The notes: a model not told the origin generated them from the letters alone. Shown: positions 11,313 to 25,300, counted from the first letter of the stretch. The stretch is DNA of 64,000 nt from Anopheles merus (GCF_017562075.2 NC_054084.1:4064501-4128500), one strand, 5' to 3'. A program made the numbers and translations.

Positions 11313-14300
11313 TTTTGGTTAAACTTCCACAAAAACGGTGACGTTTCAAATTTCGCGCACGTTTGGTTTTGATTAATCATAACTGCTTTAAAGCCGTGTT
11401 AGCGTTTGCTCACGAGCGATCCTCACATCGGGTGGTCTCAAGAGAGCAGCGACACGGTCCAATTGCATTACTCATCCTTTTGCGAAGCGAAGCGAAAACA
11501 AATAAACAAACTCCATAACATCCGGCAAACTGCAGAAACGTAATCACTGGAAACTGGTTATTGCATGCATCCCGAAAGAAGGCGTTATCACACCTGTCTT
11601 TTGCATCACCTTCATCTTTCTCCCTCGTTCATGCCCTCCCACCCCTTTCCGTATAAACATACTTACGGGGTGGTTAAACATCTTTCAATTTATTGCCCCT
11701 AACACGTCCCTTCGACCGCAAACGGAACGGAACCTGGGCAGCAAGCACCTCTTGGAACCGAACCGAAATCGTGCAAATTTCCTTTAACAAGATTATGCTG
11801 ATATAATCCAGCTCATCCAGAAGTGTGGTACACGGGGTAAGGGAAACCATCCAACAAACCATCGACGGAACGATGAGAAGCGCAAAAGAAATCATAACAC
11901 TCTTTCCACACCTTTCCACACCGCCCGCCGGGCCCGAGGAGGCCCTTGTGTTTTGGGTGTTTCTTCTTGTTCGCTTTATGATGATGATGCCTACACGGTC
12001 CTACCTTTCTCGCCTTACTGCTCCGAAAAAACTTTGAATTTTATAATGCCCATCTTCCCCAAAGAGGGATCTCGATGTTCGATGTTGTTCTTGGCCGTTC
12101 GTAGCAACACCGCACAACACCACAGCCTACTTCTCGGCCTCTTCCCCGTGCCATGGAAGTTCGAGTGCGCTCGAGTGCATGAAATCCAATTCGTTTCGCT
12201 TGTTTATTTTCCGGGGCCCCCAGTATTTATTTAACGTTTGATTGAGATTTGAATTTATGAAGAATAAATATTGAGTGGTGCATGTGCCCGTTCGCCCGAA
12301 AAAGGCAAGTGTGAAGACGACCTTAAACGTTTTTCGGGGAGCAGCCCACCCGTATGTACGCGGTGCGAGCGATCGAACGACGGAAATCATCGGCTGCGGT
12401 ACAACCAGACACGATCGACAAGCCAGGCTTACCGTCGGCGTAAAGATCCTCCCGAGCCAGACCGGTTGTGGGGAGCGCTGCTAGTTCTTTTTTAACTTTA
12501 TTTGTATGTGCCAAAATGTTGCGTATGGGGGAGCGGGAGAAGAAATTCTTGCCGACTCCGTTCTCCGGTGTTTGGTTTCAACACTCCGGAGCGTCCCACC
12601 TTCGGCATCGTTATCGGTTCCACGCAATCCCAGGTTCCTCCCGCTGAGATTTCCCGCTGGGACGGAGTTAAGAATCGGTTCGAATTCTGGGCCCGTGGGA
12701 AGGGGCCAGAGCTCGGCTTACACGATCGCATTCGCAGGGTGGTGGTGTACCTTGCGAGCCTCACAACGGGTGGTCAAGCCCGAACCCGACACTGACTGAA
12801 CACTTTCTCATTCGCTAACGATCAGGAGATTCTTCCCCCTGCCACTGCCAGCGGTTCTAAACGTTGTTCTTCCCCAGCTTCTCCCATACCCGAAAAAGGG
12901 TTCCAGGGACGGAGTGGGTTGGGGTGTTTACGGCTTTTCAATTTACGATTACACGCTCTCGATTCTCGATCTGTGCCGTCGTCTACAACCCCTCACAGCC
13001 TCACAACTTTTGCTCCAGCAGAAAATGCGCAGATGAATGGCGCGACACGCAAACGCCGTTTCTCAAAATATCACGCCCAGTCGCGAATTGAATTCTTCTT
13101 CTCGTCTGTGCCTGTACGGTTGCGTGTGCTGTTGCTGCTGCGTTCAAGTGAATTTATTTACTGTTTATCTTTCGATGTTTCGTACACCGCATGCGAATGC
13201 TTGTGTATGCAGAATAAATGCATCCACAAATTCATTCTCACCGGTACCCGGTTTCAGTTGCGGTTGGTGGTGGTGCCCGAGAATGGATGGGCTGTGTCAA
13301 TAGCGACCGACAGTGTTTGCGAGCGTTGTGGCTTATGGCACATTGGCGGGAGTGAGATATGGTAATGGGAGGTGGAAGGCAAGCGTGGTGTTGTGAAAAT
13401 GAATGCATATTAAGAAAACATCCAGCATCACATCACCTACATATTTAATGGACATTAAAGGTACTCTCTTAAATTCAATTATTCTATCCCAAACGTCACA
13501 CACATCAAGAAAGTAGAACAGAAGACCGCCAAGAAAAGGGTAATATGATTGGAGAATGTTTAGTGTATTAGAAACCTGCCACACACGGTTGAACCTTTCC
13601 TGACAGCATTTACTCACACTGCGTCAAAGCTGACACTAAGGGGTTAAGCGCATTTAGTCGTACAGCTTTCACCCAGGCGCTGCCGGTTGTCAGACATAAA
13701 TCAAATTCCAGTCAATTCGAAGGCGTTTTGTTTGAGTTGGGTTTAGGAGTCCCGGCAAGGCACGGAACACGCTTCGACCTCAAGAGACGCCCCGATGCTT
13801 TCTAGAGTCGGACGACACGTGATCCTGGTTATTGCGTTTTTGCGTACGGCTCTGTTGCGACATTTTTGACAGTCGTGTGGCGCGCACAGTTCCTAATCCC
13901 ACGGGGAGAAAGAGACGTAGTAGGGTGAACTGGGTAAATTTTTAACGATACACACTACCCTACGAAAAGACGTACACATACACATTGGTAGTGCAAATAG
14001 TGGCACGTGGCGGGAACAGGAACACCTTCACTTTCGCGTCCGTTTTTAAATTGATATTTTATTTCTTGGCTCAAGAGAGAGAGAAACCGGCGGAGAGAGA
14101 TACATTGTGCACCAATTTAATATTTCGAAATCACTGCACAGAGATCATCCCCTTGGGTGTCATGTCTGGGGGAGATGTCCTGCAGACTGCATGCGCTCTT
14201 TCTCCTCTGCAGACAATCATCCATTCAAGGATGTGAGTGCCGTGCGGATAAACTGACAGCAGATTTATTGCAAACGCGTGTCTCATCCTCCCAACGGAAC

Positions 14301-16123
14301 AGGGGAAACACCACAGCGTATCGATTGCAATATGCACACAACCCTCTTTCTACAGTGATTGTTTTCACAAGACTAGCTGCACAGCATTCGTTTCTGCACA
14401 CACAGAAAAAAAAAAACTCGACCTGGCCACTTAAACTTTGAACCGCACCGATTTCGTGAATCCGTTTTCCAAGCAGTCCACTCTCAAGGATTGAAGGACG
14501 CAGCGTTATGATGCGGCAATACTTGCGGACGGCATCGGACCGTTTTTGAAGCTGCTTGATTGGTTTTGGTGGTGTGGAAATCAATTTCTATTGGCCATCG
14601 GTCCGTACGACCGATATGGTAATGAGTACCAGTGTCAGTACTCGGAAGGAAACAGAGCTAGCTGCAGGGTTTTGCGGTTTTAGCCAGGCCTGTTAGGGAG
14701 CTAGCTTCGGTCTTTCGGAATAGGATCTTTCCACTTGGCGCCACACGCCACGCCGCTAGGAAAACACAAACCCCGCAAGGGCTGCAGCATGACGAGAAGC
14801 AATAAAAGTCAATATTTTGATCGCCATTCCTTGACTTCTTAACGAGCGTGCCTTGCCTTGCGTGCCTTGCCGTGTGCTTCGTTCGTTCGTTTTTCTAGCC
14901 GCTGCTAGAGGACGTACCGAAACCGCGTTATTGAAATCGCCACAAATTGAACGTGGTAGAGGGCGCAGACAGAAGCAGACAGCGTTGGGGTTTGGCTCGA
15001 AGAAGATGCTCGTTGATTTGGGTATCTGTTCCGTTTCTCGGTGGTACGATTTCGCTTCTGAGCCGTCTGATCTGTTCTGCTTTTCTCTCTTAAAGCTTGA
15101 GCTTGTTTTGGAGAGAGAGAAACAGTGTAGTGTCTGTTATGTTTAACATTTTATGTAAGCTTGTTTGTTGCCAATTTGAAACCACGAAACCGGCTTTAAG
15201 GAAATAACTATATCAAGCTAAACTGCTTATTGCCATCGCCGCTACTTTGACTTTGACCCGTGAGTTCTCGTTGTCCAGCTGCTCAACACCAAAAGCCAAC
15301 CGAATGTGTCTCTAACTGTCCTACATATTTTGTTTTTCCATCACCCAAAAAAAAAAAATACAGAAATTGATTTAAATAGATTTCAAATCATTCTCCTTGT
15401 TTGTTTGCCCTAATAAGATAGGCATCTGCATTGAGCGACGTTTCGATGACGATTTAAATTTCCTGCTCGTTATAGCAGCACCGGCCGTTGCGTCCGTAAC
15501 GTTCGTCTCGTACCGCAAAGATCATTAGCTATGGTTGGATAAAAAAAAGCGAAACTAGGAACGTCGTAAAATGTGAGCCCATATTTCAAAGGCCGGTTTT
15601 TTAACTGCTCCTTCCTCCATCCATGCGGCGCGACCCGGCAACGAATGCACACACACAGGAAATTAGACCAGCTTTCGGACAAACAAACTGACCATAGTAT
15701 CCACCACCCAACCCATCACATCGTTACCGTGTGGCGTCGTTTATTGATCGCAACCGTTAGATACGCGGGGCGGCCGCGGCCACGGCACTGCAAGCTGCGG
15801 AATGGGAATTAAAATAATCCCGAATCTCGGCGCGTCAACAAAAGCAACCAAGGGGCGTAAAGATTTAGCTGCCGGAAAGAAAAATCAACCCACTGGAACG
15901 GGGTGGAAGATCACATCACGGTCTGCCCAACCACCGGATGGATGGCGTGTCAATTAATTTTACGTTTGGAAGCGATAAATTTTCGTGAACAAATCTTCTC
16001 ACACGAGCCAGCGAGGCAGGGATACTGTTTTCACTGTGCTTGTGGTGTGATTCCTCATCAAGCAATTCCGATCTTTTGGAGACAACAACGTGCCAAAGTA
16101 CGTTCGGCGTGATCATTCGATAG
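11313..16123. other. non-coding stretch with scattered splice-like sites
   Basis: No confident gene. A plus acceptor with a good pyrimidine tract (TTTTGCTCCAGCAG, AG at 13020-13021) opens a frame that runs 114 codons to TAA at 13365, third-position GC slightly above neutral. A minus donor GTAAGTATG sits at 11655-11647, and a minus frame of 82 codons ends before it. An imperfect CCTTG repeat lies at 14847-14873. TAAT and TTTATT motifs are frequent at 13400-13500. Confidence 0.35.
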
Positions 16124-16214
16124 CTGTGCGACACCGACATCGTTGCGAACAGATGTGACGACACCGAGAGCGAAGACATCCACAACAACAACCACCTCCT
16201 TGGATTCACGATCG
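16124..16214 (+). CDS. candidate internal exon, phase-1 donor
   Basis: The frame opens right after TAG (16121-16123, a possible acceptor CGATAG|CTG) and runs 30 codons to a consensus donor G|GTGAGT at 16215. About four fifths of the codons end in G or C, the highest bias I found in the window, and residues are acidic and polar (DDTESEDIHNNN in the second half). Weak points are a poor pyrimidine tract before the acceptor, no ATG in frame, and an equally open minus strand. The donor phase matches the acceptor at 19199. No family is recognised. Confidence 0.2.
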
Positions 16215-17072
16215 GTGAGTTTGAGTTATGGTTGGTTGGTGCAGATTTTGGATATCTGATATCAGAGGAAAAGTTGAGCTTTATCTGTAAGGTGTTAGCT
16301 CGATCAAGACATAATGGATTGCTGTGTCTCAATTTCAGAACCGGTTGCGTATGAATAATCAATAGCTGAAGTGAAACTGTTTGGTTTCCACAAATTTAAT
16401 GCACAAGTTGTAAATATTAAAACCAGCAGAATGAGTAATTTTAAAGCTGATAAGAGCGAAAGCCATGATATCTCAATATTCCAACAGCAAAAACTAGGCT
16501 GTTACTACAATAAATATCTCAAAGGCAACCGCCCAAGGCATTGGGTGCGATAAAAACTTCTGCAATATTCGTTGCACCAAAGCAAACACAAGACACGCCA
16601 ATGCCGAAGGGCTGCTTCTGTTCCGGACAACATTCTTCCGCCGAAAACTCACCCAAAAAAAAAGAAGTATCTCCGTCCACTGTACTCCAAAAGCGGATTT
16701 CACTCAATCATCATGATTAGGCAACAGTGAACCCTTTTTCCTTGGCCCTGCCGATGCCCTGCGGGCGTCAAGGGACCCCTCCTTGACGAGAACAAATCAA
16801 ACCTATTGAAGTTCATTTCCCGCGCAGGCACGTACTTCGGTTTCGGTTCGAAGACGTTTCGGGCGTCCACACGGGCGGCAGCCGCGCCTAGATTGTGGAA
16901 TTGCCTTGCTACCCGAAGAAGTTGGACCACCTCCCCGCAATCACCCATAGCGGGAGGGAGGAAATCGCTGCGCCCAAACACCGACCGGGCAAGCTCGTTG
17001 GAGTTTAAACTTGTTTTGAATAATTCTGTCTAATGATATGATTACAGATAATTTCGCTGCTCCGTACCAGCG

Positions 17073-17088
17073 CCCCCCCCCCCCCCCC
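17073..17088. repeat. poly-C run (16 C)
   Basis: Sixteen consecutive C, the longest homopolymer in the window. Length is likely polymorphic or uncertain in the assembly. Confidence 0.9.
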
Positions 17089-17410
17089 TCGTTGGTACGC
17101 GCCGAAGTACGTAGTACGTTGTTCCATTCCACCGAAAAAATTACGAGCAAACGATTGAACAACCTAAGTTCCGGCGATCAACCGTTCCCCAGCGGTGCAG
17201 GCGGTACTTGCGGGGCAGTCGGCCATGTGCTAGAGCATGAGCTAGTGTTGCCACCTTATTCACCCTTTTCCTATTTAGGGGAAGAGCCCGTGGAAGCGTC
17301 CGTGCGGAGTCGTCTGTGTTTCGACGAGAGTTCATGAATCGGGCGAAAATGATAGTAATTACACATGATTGGTTGCCTAGACCGGGAGCGTCACAGTGTA
17401 CAGGGCGGGA

Positions 17411-17413
<3 letters not shown>

Positions 17414-17500
<87 letters not shown>

Positions 17501-17506
17501 TGTGTG
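17414..17506. repeat. (TG)n microsatellite, about 93 bp
   Basis: Over forty GT units, perfect except for one TTT near 17497-17499. Alternating purine-pyrimidine runs of this length can adopt Z-DNA. Confidence 0.97.
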
Positions 17507-18981
17507 GAAAAGACTCAAAGACCTAGAGATTCGGAACGATAGAAAGGAAGACAACAAACAAACAGATCCACACACACTCAAGCGAAAACAGGTCGAAAAT
17601 CATTGCTTGCTCATCACAGCGTCGTCATTCTGCGCGTTGGCTTCTGTTTCGGCGAGCGTTAGCGCTTTCTCCCCTTATGGCTGGTCCAATGCTGGCTGCC
17701 CTTTCCTACCTCCCGGGCTGATGGAACAGGAGGGGCAGGGTGCACGGTGAGCGCTATGGGGTCGTTATGGCTCGTTAGGTACGGATTATGGTCGATTTAT
17801 GGTGTGCTGTAATTAGCGGAAGCGAAGTTAACTCTTCTTCTGTTGCGCCCAATTTCCAAACCTCGCAGAGCCTCGGGAGCTTCTGTTTGCGTCGGAGGAA
17901 TTGGTCGAACTGGCACCGGTTTTTTGTCGATGGAGTCTTGTCCAATTTCTTTCGTCTGTGGACTGTTGGATTTTTACATCGAGTTGCATCGATTGGATGA
18001 AACAAGTTGTCTAATTTGCAAACGGCGCGGCATTAAGTTGCCGTTTTGTGTGATGTTGAGTGTTGAAAGAGTAACAAAGGAGGCCTTGGAAAGATCGTTG
18101 AAACGCTCTATTAGATTTGAGGATCAAATGTTTCCTCGCAATTGAATTCCCATTAAAAAGGAAAAAGGATCATTTATTTGATATGTTTACGGTGGCTCTA
18201 AAATTGAAAGGAAAGCCTGTTCCACAGTTCTTTTAACTTTCCGTATCACGGAACTCAAATGCTCGTCCGTAATTGCGTAATTGTAGTACCCCAAAACGGC
18301 ACGCCGCAACCGATTATGAAAAACGAGACCGACCGTAAAGCCGGCTGAGATGGGTCAAATTCGGAGCTGCAGCGTTTCTGTAACGACATTTGACACCACA
18401 CAGCGGCCACCAGCTGTGCATCGGCGTTTGGCAAGGATATTCATTGTTTTGCTAATGCCTCGCGTACCTCCTTGGCAAATGGTTTTCGCGCGAAGGACGC
18501 AAGACCTCGGGACGCAGCCCAACGTTTATATTTAATTTCACTTCCTTTCCGCTTGCGTACGCGTTATTCTTTTCATTCCCCGGACCCCGGCCATACTATC
18601 TTGGCAAAAGGTTTGTTTTGTGTGCTGAACGTAACCTTTCTCCATCATCTTCTGCCAGCTCTTCCACTCATCTTGAGTTGCCGGTTTCGTCGCTTTCGCA
18701 TCACCCCGGTTACACACACACCTTCTTTGCTTGTGCAAACATCTGCATCCTTCACGCCTCGTTACGCTGGCTCCTCATCGCCTCCACAACCCCCAAATCG
18801 CAATCAACCATCGTTTCAAGTGTTGTTGGCTCGTTCGCCTTCCCAAGTAGGAGAGAGAATTATTATTCCTATTTCCGCTGCTGCAGTTGCATCGTTATGC
18901 TGTTTTTAACGCTGCGCGATTCAAGCTTCCCGTTCCCGCCACCGTTTACGATTACTTTTGATATATTTATGATGAATTTAT

Positions 18982-19366
18982 ATGGCCAATATTTCTTTTC
19001 CTCGCCCCACACACTATGCAAAGCTCGCCATCTTCCAGCGCAAGAGTCGTTCTACGAGTTGGTTTTTGGGCATCTCCCTCCCCAACACTGGACAACACTC
19101 GGGGATGCTGCTTCGCCGTCGTGTGTTTTTGGGTGAGATTGTTGAGTGCCTTGAGCGTTTTTAGTGGCTCCAGTTCGCTCCTCAATCATTTTCTTGCAGC
19201 ATTTATGTGTTTCGCCTGTTCTGCTTCCTCCGCTGCATGGAAGGATCTGTGGAGCTCTGTAGCCATCGTCGTCATGATCGTCGTCATCATCATCTTCTTC
19301 ATCGTTGGTGGCTGCTTAGCGGTGGTCATAAATACTGTCCAGGGCAGCTTTTGCCCTCCGAGTTGA
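18982..19366 (+). CDS. candidate two-exon gene, C-terminal membrane helix
   Basis: Exon 1 would be 18982-19132, from an ATG in weak context. The intron would be 19133-19199: 67 nt, GG|GTGAGA donor, CTCAAT branch-like motif, CATTTTCTTGCAG|C acceptor, a typical short insect intron. Exon 2 would be 19200-19366, ending TGA. The spliced frame has about 105 residues: a basic N-terminal half, then a long stretch of Val and Ile (about residues 73-93) that could be one membrane-spanning helix, then a short tail ending SFCPPS. Codons in exon 2 lean to G/C at the third position. Caveats: the Val/Ile stretch comes from a GTC/ATC trinucleotide run, both strands are open here, and a GT-AG pair at this spacing is expected by chance a few times per window. 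The next poly(A)-like AATAAA is about 500 nt downstream (19860). Confidence 0.2.
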
Positions 19367-22300
19367 ACCGTTTTTCTGCACATTCAAGACAGGCACAATA
19401 ATTTTTTGCTCTGTTCAGCATTTTCCTTTCTTGTGGCAATCATGATGTTGGTGATGATGATGATGATGACGGTGCTACCACACTTTTGGCGAATGTGGCC
19501 ACCTCCGCATCCTTCGGTCCAAATATGGGAGCGAAAAATGGTCTTCCCTTCCCGAAGCAGTGCAGTTTTGTTGCTGTTTTGAAGTAGTTGTGGAGCGGTG
19601 TTGTGTTGGTTTAAAGGTCTCCTATTCCCCAACGCTGCAAGAAAGGAATTCACGCTGCATGGTCGTATTTTATATTCCATCGCATGTTGAATTTTATTTG
19701 AGGGGTTTTGCAAACCCAAGCGATGCTTTGGGCGAACTAATCGGAAATTATTTGACCGTGCGATGATGCGCACAGGAGCTTAATTTATGGTTACGATCGC
19801 CTTGCTATCGCTCTCTCTTCCTCTCTTTTTGGTTGAGGAGTGCTATAAACAATTTCCTTAATAAAATCTGATTGCATTTCTCGTAAACCTTCAAGTGGAA
19901 CGAATTTGCAGCTTCACTATATCAATCTTTTGGCAACGATTGGCAATCTTTCACCGCTTTATAAAAGTTGCAAATGAACAGGTAACCAAGATAAGCCAAA
20001 AAAAAACCGACCAGGCACTTGCTATCCCGCGGAAAACTGTGCAAATAGCACCACATTATCGCACTGGTCCCCGTACAGTCAATGGGCGAAAGTAAACCCG
20101 AAACGAACGACAAAAGGACGCTTTTGCTCGAGCTCGTGGACGTGATTTATTTCAAATTAGTTTTCTTCACTTTTCACTTCGCGGGAAATCTGCCTGGCCC
20201 GCTGTAGTTCCCACCGTTCTCCTATCACGGACGATCGGTTTGCAAAAACTCTCTCTCTCCCGGCGTACACTGGTTGATCATGAAAAATGGGTCCGCGTTC
20301 GGATTCACTTCCCATTTTGAACGGTGTCTCATAGACACCGGCACGGACGGTCCTGCGGTTGTGTTGGGTGTTGCTTTATCGGTGCGGTACAATCAAGTCT
20401 TTTTCAAATATTTATAACACTTTCACGTTTTTGCACCATTTCCGAGGTCCCAAAAAAACACGTCCACTTTTCGGCAGGCAATGCTGGTATTTTTTTATCG
20501 CCAACTCCGGAAAAAGGATAAAAATGTCACTCTGGTCCCGAAGAACCCCCGCGGAACCCGATGGTAAACTTTTACTGTCCCCAAGTTCCCCTCGACCGGG
20601 GCCTGGTTGTGTATGCAGAAAAGATGATTTTAAAAGAGACCCGAACCGAACCAATTCCCGCATTTTGACCGAAAATCATAGACACTGTCCTTTGGCACTG
20701 GGACTGGGAGATTGGGTGTGGATAGAGTTGGTGTGGTCGTTCCGGTTCCGGGCCCAGGGACTCCAGAGATCTCTCGTTCCATTTGGTGCATATGAAATGA
20801 TGTCTGGCAGTCTGGCAGCACAAAACGAGCCTCCTTCTCATCTAGGAGCGGGAGATTGTGTCGATTGTGTTTGGTCGGGAACTGTAGAATTGTCTCGTAT
20901 TCCGTATTTTTCTGGTCGCCAGCCGCCACACACACACACATGCATAGCTTGTGGTCGACTGGCCAGTGTGTGTGTACAGTTGTTTGCGGTCTGCAATACG
21001 GAAGCCGCCGGATGCAGGATTCGGAGGAAGCGTAAACGATTGTGTCTGTTTCAGGATACATTTTTTTCCATGATTCTGGTACGGGAAAGTTTGGTGCTAC
21101 GAAAAGTGAAGCATTCTGTAGACATTGGCACACCGAGTGGGTGTACTATATTCCCAAGGCTGAAACCGTGAATGCTCGTGTACAATAAGCGAAGTTATTA
21201 AGTGTAGTGTGGTTATTTATGACGCCTGGATGCAATACGTATCGTCCTACAGTGCGTGTGTATGTGTGTGTGAGGGGTTTTGTAGCGTAAGCTACCCGTT
21301 TGCTCTACGACTTTCAATATTATTGCCGGCACGTTGCCTCGACCGGAGGACCAACTTCTGTTTCAGTAGAACGCCAGAAACCACGAACCGAGTGGCTCCA
21401 CAACCCTTTATTCCACGCTCACTATCTTCCTCTTTCCCTCCATTTGAATGGCGTGCGAAACGGTCCACTACAGAAGCCACCACCGAGGCAAGTCACCGGG
21501 AAGCTACACAACAGAGTGCCCAGAGTGCCGAGATTTTAAAGATTGTCGTCCGGAACCGGCGCATTCGTTTAGCAGAGCGCACTTCCCAGGTTGGGACAGC
21601 AATGGATGGGGACATTTCAGAATAGAAAAACAAAAAAGTGGAATCTCTTTAAAAACCATAACCAATAGAGAAGCAATTCCGGCACGGCACGGCCAGATGG
21701 TACCACACTGAGGGATCATAAAGAGCAGGTGATGAAGAGCGTCGGTGCGCTACCTTCCGGAACGACGCGCGGCATTGCTTTGGAAATCTATGAGCAGAAA
21801 AATCTCATAAATGGACTCACGTTTCAGCAATACAGCCCCACACACACACACGCTCACACATGATACCAACTGCTGGACTGTAGTTTCTATTATAGACCCG
21901 AGAGCTATAAAGTAGCGGAAAATGTGTGGTTTATAAGCAGTGATGGAGAGTTCCCCCTCTTCCTTGTGTTGGGATTTTAAACTAAATAACATTTTCTGGC
22001 ACTGATCACGTGTGTGTGTGTGCACTATAGGACTTTTTGGTCGTATTCCAACAACCTGTCAGTGTCCGGCGTTGGAACGAGGGGAGCCAAGTATAATTTA
22101 ACACGAGATGGCACCATAGTTCAAAAGACAGGCAGGCAGGCATCGAAATTTATCGCCCGTGAGATTAAGTACACGTGAACGGGTCAAAAGCGGAGGACAC
22201 ACGGCAAACAATCTGTGCACAAGGGCTTGAACAAAATTAGATGCATTTTTAATGATGTCAATAAACGTAAGCAATGGCTTTAAAACTGGACACGCTAGTT

Positions 22301-25300
22301 AATTGGGCAAAAAATGGTAGCATTCGATGTGCTTTAATTTCACCGTCGGAAGGTGGACGAATAGCGTGGACAAAATGGGAGCAAAATTTTATGGTTTATG
22401 AATCAATCACCGTCCACAAACGGATGACATTCCAATTAAACGTCGTTTGCAGTTGCTCGCGATCGTTGCACACACCTGGCTGGGTTCGCAAAAGTGAATA
22501 AATAATTACTCAACCTGCCATACAATTGCAACGTTCCAGGTTTTTGATTTGAAGCACACTTTACCATGCCGTCCGGCAACATTGTTAGGCGTAATTTATT
22601 GTACCTCGAAAGCCCAAGTCCCTCCAACCGCAACCCGTTCCAGTTACGAGTGTGCGTAAAGTCTAAAGACACGCTTTCAACAGTTGACTCGAAGCTGTTG
22701 GTTTATGGTGGGCTGTAAATGAGATGGTAACAAGCCGGGGACGCCAAGAATTTTCACCGACAAGTCCATCCACAGCTCCAAAAACCCCTCCAGGCGACAG
22801 TTATTCGCTTTCGAAGGTCCTAAATCATGGCCTTTAGGGTAGGGTCATTACGGGCTATTGGAGTGTAGCTTTTACAGACGCAACAACAACAGGCAAGAGA
22901 CAGATAGGAGAGCAAAAGAGAGTGTAAGTAGGAGAACAAACGGTAAGAACCGGTCCTTGTAGAATGTTCCCTTGTCTTGTCCTGTCCTGTAAACCTGGAC
23001 AACAGTTTTTTTTATTGAGCAGTGATTGAGCAAATGTCATTATTATTTGATTCCCTCAAACAGGCATAAAAACGGCTTCAGACTCAGAAATCAAAACATA
23101 AACAAACACACTGTCTCTATGTGTGTGTTGCAGTGTGTTCTCCTCAGCGACAACTCCGATGACAGATGAAGGTAACCAGATACGCGCGAAGCCAGACAGT
23201 CTCCCGGGCCGTCCTGTCCCCAGCATCCAACCGAACGACACTAACGGCAGACCGATATCCCCAGGAGTTCCCGGCTTTTGTCACGGTTCGACGCCACCTT
23301 AATGGTCCCAATCCGTGGCCATTCCGGCCGCCCTTCCTCGCTCGCAAATTTCGCCAAAGCACCAGGGAGGAGCCTGGCTGGGTTTGCAGCGGACGCAAAT
23401 TTTATTGCCACCTCAAATGAGCGTGCAGGGAAATAAATATGCACACTTTACTGGAAACAGTTTTACTGCACAATTTACGACAGCCATTCCGGTTGCGGGC
23501 GGGAGGGCTGGGACAGTGTGTAGAGGACGAACCGTTTCTGTGGTCGAGATTGTCATTTGAGTGCGAATGTTTGTGCGTGTGTGCGTGTGTCTCCGCGCGC
23601 AATTTTCTTCTTCCTGTCGCATTTGAGTGGGTTGTAAAACATGCAAAGCAAAGGAGGCTGTGAGCAAGCGCCGTTTGTCCGTGCTGTGAAGAGGAGGAAA
23701 GGTTAATGTTTGTATTGTGTGCCCGGGGATGCCAAACAGGCAGATGCAAACCGCACACAAACCTCACACAAACGATCCCATAGGGGGAAATGTGGGGAGA
23801 ATGCACCCCGAACGGTTGGATGCTGCACTGAACGACACCAAAGCGACGATCGGGCGATCTCATTTCATTAGCATAACGAGTGAGGCCACAGGTTTTAATC
23901 TTGCTTTGGGTGCAATTCGGTTGATTAAGGATTGCGATTGCGAAACGGGAGTCAATCGATTGGTGCTTCGCCGTTTTAAAAATGGAATCATTAGAGGATT
24001 GTTTGGCTTTTTGTTGTCCTTGTTGGTAAATTTAATGAATCATAATCACAACCTGGCATTAAAAAACGACGTGAAAAGCAGGGGAGAAAGAAAGCGACAA
24101 CTAAACGCAACCATCTTTAAATGTGCTCCCAGACCAACACCTTCAGCTTAGCATTTTTTTCTCTCCACACACTTTCCCCTTCCCCTTTTCATGCGCTGAC
24201 TGGTCGTCATTAGCGCGCCAAAAGTGGATGCGCAATTACGCGACCGTTTACACTTTCCCCCGTACGTAATGCGTGCGGCTTGCATACTTTTCCCCGCAAA
24301 TCCCTTCGCACGAAAAAAAAAAACCATTTCACATACCCAACAAAAGGCGCCGGAGAGTAGTAAGGATGTAAAATTTATTGCCATTAATGCATGTGGCGTG
24401 TGACGTTATTATTTCGGTGCGCCATGCGCGAAGGATTTCATTTCCGGGCATGCAGCAGCGTAAGTGGGCTTTCAGTGTTTAATTCCCGCCGCTCGGGATA
24501 GCAAAGGTTGGTGCAAAACAGCAACAGGGAAAGTGTGTGTTCCGATGCTGGTGAGTGCATCCTGTGCAGCCCCTGTTCCCCCCCGTTGGGTTGTTTTGCT
24601 TGTGCGCAGTAGTAATGAGTGAGGTGTGTGCGTAAGTGCACGTGGCCGTACAGTCAATGTAAACAGTCAACAATCCAGGACGAAAAACGGGAAGGCGAGG
24701 GGAATAAAAAAAACCGCACCCAAGCAGCAATCTTCCCAGCCGTGGTTTACCATTTTAGTGACGGTTTTTCTCACGTACCCGTTGTTAGCAACATCACAAC
24801 AAGAAGCAAAAAAACCCTTCCTAACACTAGGGTGGGAAATGTTATTGTAACGCAATCAAATGTCCCTTCTTTGGCGTAGTCTTTCTAGAGAGTTAGATTG
24901 CGTGTGTGTGGCGCTCAGGATAGGGTTCGATTGAAATTAAAGGCTTTATTTACAATGCTTAAGGGATTAGCAACACGCGCGATCCATTTTGGTCGTAAAA
25001 ATCAACGGAAAGCAAAAAAAAAGCATATAGAAAAATACGAAACTCAATCCAACCACTACCGCAAGCGAGTTAAGACTGCCATCAGAAGATTTAAAACTCT
25101 TCTAACAAATAAGGACGCTTCAAGCTCATCGTTCATATTGTTTCCTGGAGGGGAAGAATTGGGTCAAACATAAGCAAGCACACCGGTACACCACAGTTGA
25201 CAAATGAGAAGCAGTCTCCATTAGCTTCACTTACCACGGGAGCACATGGCAAAACAATCGAGGCTTCCCCTACGCCCCCTGTCCCAAGTTTTACTCGACG

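Larger units (their letters stand above)
16215..18981. other. non-coding stretch
   Basis: Holds a poly-C run and a long TG tract, listed separately. From about 18540 to 19140 the plus strand is pyrimidine-rich. A strong plus acceptor (CATCATCTTCTGCCAG, AG at 18657-18658) lies there; a plus frame after it is open for over 80 codons, but its composition simply mirrors the C/T skew. Confidence 0.35.

Noticed and set aside
12670..12695. GGTTCGAATTC, a tRNA B-box look-alike
   Set aside because: No A box at the right distance upstream and no acceptor stem; not a tRNA.
19257..19320. His/Arg-rich or Met/Thr-rich frames over the GTC/ATC run
   Set aside because: Artefacts of the trinucleotide run; only the frame continuing the short intron was kept, at low confidence.
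20692..20715. TTGGCACTGGGA, matching the first 12 bases of miR-263b as I recall it
   Set aside because: The match stops after the seed and no complementary arm forms a precursor hairpin nearby.
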